This document shows positions 60,100-64,000 of a DNA stretch of 64,000 nt, piece after piece. The stretch is from positions 1,488,001-1,552,000 of the forward strand of contig NC_018681.1 in NCBI RefSeq assembly GCF_000250675.2, in the 5' to 3' direction. Numbering within the stretch: the first letter of the stretch is position 1; each line of letters starts with the position of its first letter. A program made the translations under genes and the position numbers. Source of the stretch: Nocardia brasiliensis ATCC 700358. GTDB lineage: Bacteria > Actinomycetota > Actinomycetes > Mycobacteriales > Mycobacteriaceae. Under the pieces are notes generated by a model that saw nothing but the letters and a program-made list of their open reading frames with translations, was not told the DNA's origin and searched no databases.

Positions 60100-60372
60100 G
60101 TGTAGCCCGTCCCATGTCCGCGCGCTGGACGTGGTGCGCTGAGTCCGGTTGGGCGGCGGGGGCTTTCGGGCGTGGCGGCTACCCGTGGTGGTGTAGCCCG
60201 TCCGGGGTTGGCGCGTTGGACGTGGTGTGCTGAGTCCGGTTGGGCGGCGGGGGCTTTCGGGCGTGGCGGCTACCCGTGGTGGTGTAGCCCGTCCGGGGTT
60301 GGCGCGTTGGACGTGGTGTGCTGAGTCAGGTTGGGCGGCTGGGATTTTGGCCGTGGCGACTACCCGTCAATG
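60100..60372 (+). repeat. 91-bp tandem repeat array, three copies plus decayed fourth
   Basis: Copies begin GTGTAGCCCGTCC at 60100, 60191 and 60282, a period of exactly 91 bp. Copies 1-2 and 2-3 are nearly identical over most of their length. A degenerate fourth start (GTGGTGCCCGTCCC) lies near 60372. Confidence 0.9.
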
Positions 60373-60403
60373 TGGTGCCCGTCCCGGGTTTGCACCGGAT
60401 CAT

Positions 60404-60501
60404 GCTGAGCGCGTCGTGTGCCGTACCCGGCTGTAGGTGCAGGTCAGGTGCGCGGTGGCTTGTTCCGGCGTGGTCATCTGGCTGTGGTTGCGTCTCGAGC
60501 G
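60404..60501 (+). repeat. Left member of a ~98-bp inverted repeat pair
   Basis: This 98-bp segment, from GCTGAGCGCGTCG to CTCGAGCG, recurs in inverted orientation at 61127-61225 with about 85% identity by eye. The pair encloses the second repeat family and the hairpins. Confidence 0.8.
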
Positions 60502-60535
60502 GCTTGGGAAAAGGGAGCGTGGTTGGGTTGTCTGG

Positions 60536-60981
60536 ACCAAGCGACAGATAGGTGGCGGGTTCACAGAGTTTCGATACGGCTCACAGGGGTTGTAGCTGTT
60601 GTGAACCGTGTGGAAGCTCTGTGAAGCCCCCCGGGGCGCGCTGTCGCGGGCAGCGGATCACGTGACTCCGTGGATGCCGGGGTACATCACAGTCTCCGGA
60701 CTCACCGGGTGATTCACAGGGGTTGTAGCTGATGTGAACCGCGTGGAAGCGCGTGAAGCCCTGGGCTGCACCGTAACGCGCAGTGGATCGCGCGGGAACC
60801 CAGCGGCGCTGTGTACCAAGCGACAGATAGGTGGCGGGTTCACAGAGCGTTTGGACGGGTCACAGGGGTTACAGCTGCTGTGAACCGTAGAGACGGTCTG
60901 TGAGGCCCCCGGGGCGCACTGCCACGTGCAGCGGATCATGCCGGAAACCCCAGGTCGGCGTGTACCAAGCGACAGCTTGGT
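60536..60981 (+). repeat. Second repeat family, about 125-bp units
   Basis: Two full units (60536-60660 and 60815-60939) begin with the same 33 bases and lie 279 bp apart. Their core, from TCACAGGGGTT to GCGGATCA, also occurs in a partial copy at 60714-60793. A further partial start at 60964 has the form ACCAAG-cgacag-CTTGGT, a perfect dyad. Confidence 0.85.
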
Positions 60982-60995
60982 GCGTGTCGACACGC
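60982..60995. repeat. 14-bp perfect palindrome
   Basis: GCGTGTCGACACGC directly abuts the ACCAAG/CTTGGT dyad at 60964-60981. The two adjacent dyads could form a cruciform or double operator. Confidence 0.55.
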
Positions 60996-61016
60996 GAAAA
61001 CCCCCAGCTGCACTGC

Positions 61017-61070
61017 TTCTCGGGATCTACGCCCTTTCTGGCCGCCCGAAAGCGGTGTAGATCCCGAGAA
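61017..61070. repeat. Long hairpin with 14-bp perfect arms and an inner stem
   Basis: Arms 61017-61030 and 61057-61070 are exact complements. The loop contains a CTTTC/GAAAG inner pair, giving a branched or bulged hairpin of about 54 bases. Confidence 0.7.
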
Positions 61071-61126
61071 CTGGTGTGGATCCCAAAGCGCCCGCAGCAG
61101 TCCATTCGCCCGCCCTCGAAAAGGAA

Positions 61127-61225
61127 CGCTCGAGAACGGCACCACAGCCAGACGACCACGCCGGTACGCGACATCACGCACCTGACGTGCGCCTACAGCC
61201 GGGGACGGCACCCGACGCGCTCAGC
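61127..61225 (-). repeat. Right member of the ~98-bp inverted repeat pair
   Basis: The reverse complement of this segment matches 60404-60501 at most positions; the central ~15 bases are the most diverged. Confidence 0.8.
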
Positions 61226-61491
61226 ACTATCCAGGTAACTCCCGCGGCAGGAACACCTAACTGAGCTGGCAAACCTCGGGAGCCAGCCAACCACCCCAAA
61301 CGCAACACTCTCTCCAGAAGCCCACCACATCCTGACGACGCCGGGAACAATCGACACGGTTCCGGTGTTCCATTCCGTGGAAACAATATTTGCGAGTTCG
61401 ACGACGGGATAACCCCGGTCATCCCAAAGGAACGGCGCAGAGCCCACAGGACAAGCGGGCGGGCATAACGTGACATGGAATGGAGTGGCAG

Positions 61492-61953
61492 ATGCCAGAT
61501 GCGCGTCTGGTCGAGCTGTTCGATCAGCTGGTGCGGGTCGAGATCCTGCTGTGGAACGCGGTGGAGCGTCGGTTGCGGGCCGAGCACGAGCTTCCGGTGC
61601 CGTGGTTCGAGATGATGCGGGTCGCGGATCGGCTCGGTGGGGCGCGGGTGCGGGACGTCGCCGAGGCGTTGACGATCACCGAGGGTGGTGCCAGCAAGAT
61701 CGTGGATCGGGTGCAGGCGGCCGGTTACGCCGAACGTACCCGTGATCCGGCGGATGGCCGATCGCCACGGATCACCTTGACGCCCAGCGGTACCCGGATG
61801 CTCCGGGCGGCCACCGCGACCGCCGAGGCGGAACTCGCCGAACGGGTCGGCGCGGTACTCGGCTCCGAGTCGCTGGATCGGCTCGACGCCACGTTGCGCC
61901 TGCTCCGTTCCGCCAACAACACCGCCGCTGCGGCGGAGAGCAACAAGGAGTGA
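61492..61953 (+). CDS. MarR family transcriptional regulator
   Basis: A 153-residue winged-helix regulator: ELFDQLVRVEILLWNAVERR, then the recognition region RVRDVAEALTITEGGASKIV and the wing TRDPADGRSPRITLTPSGTR. ATG 61492 is chosen for the upstream TGGAG; ATG 61480 is an alternative. It is followed after 5 bp by the quinone oxidoreductase, so the pair is an operon, and the regulator probably senses an electrophile or quinone. Confidence 0.87.
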   Translation: MPDARLVELFDQLVRVEILLWNAVERRLRAEHELPVPWFEMMRVADRLGGARVRDVAEALTITEGGASKIVDRVQAAGYAERTRDPADGRSPRITLTPSGTRMLRAATATAEAELAERVGAVLGSESLDRLDATLRLLRSANNTAAAAESNKE

Positions 61954-61958
61954 TTCGA

Positions 61959-62948
61959 ATGTCCGCTGTTCCCGACACCATGCGGGCCGTCGTGCTCGAT
62001 GCCCCCGGGCCGGTCGAAGCCCTGCAATTGCGGCAACTGCCGGTGCCGGTGCCCCGATCAGGTGAAGTGCTGATCCAGGTAAAAGCATTCGGGCTCAACC
62101 GATCCGAGCTGCACACCAGACTCGGCCTGGCGGAAGGAGTGACTTTTCCGCGGGTGCCGGGTATCGAGGCGACGGGGGTCGTCGCCGCTTGTCCCGGCGG
62201 CGAATTCGCGGTCGGCAGTCAGGTGATGGCGATGATGGGCGGCATGGGCCGCACCTTCGACGGCGGGTACGCCGAATACACGTGTGTCCCGGCCGGTCAG
62301 GTGCTTTCGTTCACCAGCTCGCTGGCTTGGCCCATCCTCGGCGCTGTCCCGGAGATGCTGCAAACCGCCTACGGTTCTTTGACCATCGGCCTCGATGGTC
62401 AACCGGGGCAGTCGATCCTGATCCGTGGCGGCAGTTCCTCGGTGGGTGCGGCCACTGCCGTGCTGGCCGCCCAGCGCGGCATGACGGTCCTGGCCACCAC
62501 CCGGAATCCGGCGAAAGCCGAAGCGCTGCACCGGCTCGGCGTCGATCATGTGCTGATCGATGACGGCGTGGTCGCCGATCAGGTCCGCGAGCTGTTTCCC
62601 GACGGTGTCGACGCCGCGCTCGAACTGGTCGGCACTCCGACGCTGCCGGATACCTTGCGCGCCACCAAGGTCCACGGCGTTGTCTGCTTCACCGGGATGC
62701 TCTCCAACGAATGGATAGTCGAGAACTTTTATCCCATCGGTTATCTGCCGCAGGGCGTGCGGCTCACCGCCTACGGCGGCGACGCGAGCGACCTCCCGGC
62801 AGACATCCTGCAGGGTTTCCTCGATGCCGTGGCAGCCGGCCGCAGCATCGTTCCGGTCGATCGCGTTTTCTCGCTCGATCAGATCCGAGAAGCCCACGAC
62901 TACCTGGAATCCGGCGCAGCCACCGGCAAATTGGTTGTCGCGCTGTGA
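61959..62948 (+). CDS. Quinone oxidoreductase-like MDR protein
   Basis: A 329-residue medium-chain reductase of the zeta-crystallin/QOR class. The GroES-like N-terminal half has GEVLIQVKAFGLNRSELHTR, and the Rossmann half has ILIRGGSSSVGAATAVLAAQ for NADPH binding. It lacks the structural- and catalytic-zinc cysteines of true alcohol dehydrogenases. AAGGAG lies 8 bp before the ATG at 61959. It is co-transcribed with the MarR gene, a common pairing for quinone or electrophile detoxification. Confidence 0.9.
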   Translation: MSAVPDTMRAVVLDAPGPVEALQLRQLPVPVPRSGEVLIQVKAFGLNRSELHTRLGLAEGVTFPRVPGIEATGVVAACPGGEFAVGSQVMAMMGGMGRTFDGGYAEYTCVPAGQVLSFTSSLAWPILGAVPEMLQTAYGSLTIGLDGQPGQSILIRGGSSSVGAATAVLAAQRGMTVLATTRNPAKAEALHRLGVDHVLIDDGVVADQVRELFPDGVDAALELVGTPTLPDTLRATKVHGVVCFTGMLSNEWIVENFYPIGYLPQGVRLTAYGGDASDLPADILQGFLDAVAAGRSIVPVDRVFSLDQIREAHDYLESGAATGKLVVAL

Positions 62949-62972
62949 GTTCCGCCTGGAACAGGGAGAAGG

Positions 62973-63114
62973 GTGGTGGACAGGGTTCGAGTAACGGGCA
63001 CGCGCTGCGCCTCGCGCACCCCTCGAACGCGAGTGGACGCGGTCCCGGCCCCCGCCCTCCCGGTCTCGGTTTCCGTGCGGTCCCAGTTCCGCACGGATCA
63101 TCCCTGTCCACCAC
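62973..63114. repeat. Nested inverted-repeat element, three-way-junction-like
   Basis: The 13-bp terminal arms 62973-62985 and 63102-63114 are exact complements. Inside lie two more stems: GTTCGAG/CTCGAAC (62985-62991 and 63022-63028, with inner GGG/CCC and CGCG/CGCG pairs) and TCCGTGCGG/CCGCACGGA (63072-63080 and 63089-63097). It lies in the 247-bp gap between convergent genes and could be a terminator, an RNA or a small mobile element. Confidence 0.65.
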
Positions 63115-63195
63115 TGGCGATGGTGTGGTCACATCGATAAAGCAGAATGCCAGCTGTTGTTCAGCAACCGATAAATATCGAATAAACGTTCGTTA

Positions 63196-64000
63196 TTACG
63201 TGCCCGCCGACTCGGCGTTTTGCCCGCCGGTGCCGAACAGCCGGTCGATGGTCGGCGCCGAGAGTCCGGCGCGGCGAAAGATCTCGGCCGCCTCGCGGAA
63301 CTCCTGCTCGGCGCGCGCCCGCCTGCCCTGCGCGGCGAGCGCGGCCGCGTGCAAGGCCATCGCGCGAGCGCGATCGATCGGATCGGCGGCTTTGGTCAGC
63401 AGGTGCAGCGCGTCCGCCGCGTTCGCCTGCGCCTCGGCCACATTGCCCGCTCGCAGCTGGATCTGGGCCAGCCGGGTGCGGGCCCAGCCCTCCCACAGGC
63501 GTACCCCGTTGCGCTGCGCCGCGTGCACCGCATCGGTGCCGAGTTCGATCGCGCGACCGTGCTCGCCGCGCATCGACAGCGTCGCGGCGAGCTCATGGGT
63601 GGCCCAGCCGAGCGCCACCGGGTTCGACGATTCCCGCGCCAGCGCGATCGCCCGGCCCGCCATCCGCACCGCTTCCTCGTATTGCCCTGCCTCGCAGTAG
63701 GTCCGAGTGACCAGGGCCAGGCACCAGGCCTCCATCGACCGGTCGCCGAGCGCGCGGGTCAGTTCGGTCGCGTGCTCGAAATGTCGATGCGACGCCTCGG
63801 CATCGCCGAGCCGCCGGGCGGCGACGCCGAGCAACACCGAGGCGAGCACCGAGAGCCTGCGATCGACATCGCTCGTCGTCGGGCCCGAGACCGCGCGCAG
63901 ATGCGGCAGGCTCGCCTCGACCTCCCCGAGTCCCACCTGGAGCAGCGCACCGAGTGCGGTCCTGATCCGTCGCTCCGCGCCGTGGTTGTCCTCGGCAATG
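63196..64000 (-). CDS. TPR-rich regulator or ATPase, C-terminal part (cut by the right edge)
   Basis: The frame stays open to base 64000, so the N-terminus is outside the window. The visible ~267 residues are an alpha-helical tetratricopeptide array, with repeats such as SHRHFEHATELTRALGDRSM, YEEAVRMAGRAIALARESSN and AEAQANAADALHLLTKAADP. It ends in EQEFREAAEIFRRAGLSAPT. This type of C-terminus is common in actinobacterial LuxR- or SARP-type ATPase regulators and kinase-associated TPR proteins. The class cannot be decided without the missing N-terminus. Confidence 0.75.
   Translation of the reverse strand, partial: IAEDNHGAERRIRTALGALLQVGLGEVEASLPHLRAVSGPTTSDVDRRLSVLASVLLGVAARRLGDAEASHRHFEHATELTRALGDRSMEAWCLALVTRTYCEAGQYEEAVRMAGRAIALARESSNPVALGWATHELAATLSMRGEHGRAIELGTDAVHAAQRNGVRLWEGWARTRLAQIQLRAGNVAEAQANAADALHLLTKAADPIDRARAMALHAAALAAQGRRARAEQEFREAAEIFRRAGLSAPTIDRLFGTGGQNAESAGT

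Larger units (their letters stand above)
60050..61491. other. Repeat-rich non-coding region
   Basis: This gene-free 1.44-kb stretch holds a 91-bp tandem array, a second dispersed repeat family, a long inverted pair and several hairpins. Possible short frames here share sequence only because the DNA repeats. Local composition is G/T-rich on the plus strand up to 60.5 kb. No transposase, integrase or CRISPR-like organisation was found. Confidence 0.8.

Noticed and set aside
60100..60981. A CRISPR array
   Set aside because: Units are 91 and ~125 bp, contiguous or irregular, without short direct repeats separated by unique spacers, and no cas gene is present.
60227..61447. Several 60-110-codon frames in the repeat region with mutual similarity
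   Set aside because: Their similarity reflects DNA repeats in different frames and strands; there are no ribosome-binding sites or domains.

Overview
The window looks like a chromosomal segment from a high-GC mycolic-acid actinomycete, most likely Nocardia or a close relative. The evidence is strongly G/C-ending codons, frequent GTG starts, a complete mce operon (two YrbE permeases, MceA-F and an Mce-associated protein), many TetR/MarR/LysR regulators, F420/PPOX proteins, and a block (1-6.6 kb) in the same order as Mycobacterium tuberculosis Rv1333-Rv1343c. The genus is an inference; no rRNA or tRNA gene was recognised.

Layout. 0-6.6 kb: P1 peptidase (cut by the left edge), mec-cysO-cysM (CysO-dependent cysteine synthesis), rhomboid protease, metallo-beta-lactamase phosphodiesterase, rph, rdgB, then on the minus strand a DUF3817 membrane protein and an LprD-like protein. 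murI, which lies between the rhomboid and the phosphodiesterase in M. tuberculosis, is absent here. 6.7-12 kb: an SDR, a secreted lipase, two convergent TetR genes, a small basic protein and a group-2 sigma factor with an 18-bp perfect hairpin in its leader. 12-21 kb: DHA2 drug exporter with a cytoplasmic winged-helix-like tail, PadR regulator, FAD monooxygenase, ABC transporter pair, LysR, XRE and SnoaL-like genes. 21-32 kb: secreted HNH nuclease, haloalkane dehalogenase, ECF sigma factor, TDT transporter with divergent LysR, PhoU, transglutaminase, a seven-repeat FG-GAP propeller, a DUF4189 protein with DPTLLNP repeats, PPOX and a Ca2+/H+ antiporter.

32.3-42 kb is the mce locus: a 450-bp leader with three inverted repeats, then tightly overlapping yrbE-mce genes encoding an ABC-type lipid importer of the cell envelope, followed by an Mce-associated protein and a Pro-rich membrane protein with a duplicated Cys/Trp motif. 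42-50 kb: aminoglycoside-kinase-like protein, Tat-exported SDR divergent from a NarL-type two-component system, TetR/P450 pair, DUF5313, an OhrR-like MarR regulator divergent from a DUF418 membrane protein, and the C-terminal relic of a second P450. 50-60 kb: Na+/H+ antiporter, a CsbD stress cluster behind a SigF/SigB-like promoter, TetR/hydrolase pair with paired operators, VIT1-type transporter, DUF218 protein, PPOX, SigG-like ECF factor, TetR and a TAP-like secreted hydrolase.

60.05-61.49 kb is a gene-free, repeat-packed segment: a 91-bp tandem array, a second dispersed repeat family, a ~98-bp inverted pair and several hairpins. It is the least explained part of the window. After it come a MarR/quinone-oxidoreductase pair, a compact nested inverted-repeat structure (62.97-63.11 kb) and the 3' end of a TPR-rich protein running off the right edge. 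No phage, plasmid, CRISPR or transposase gene was seen.
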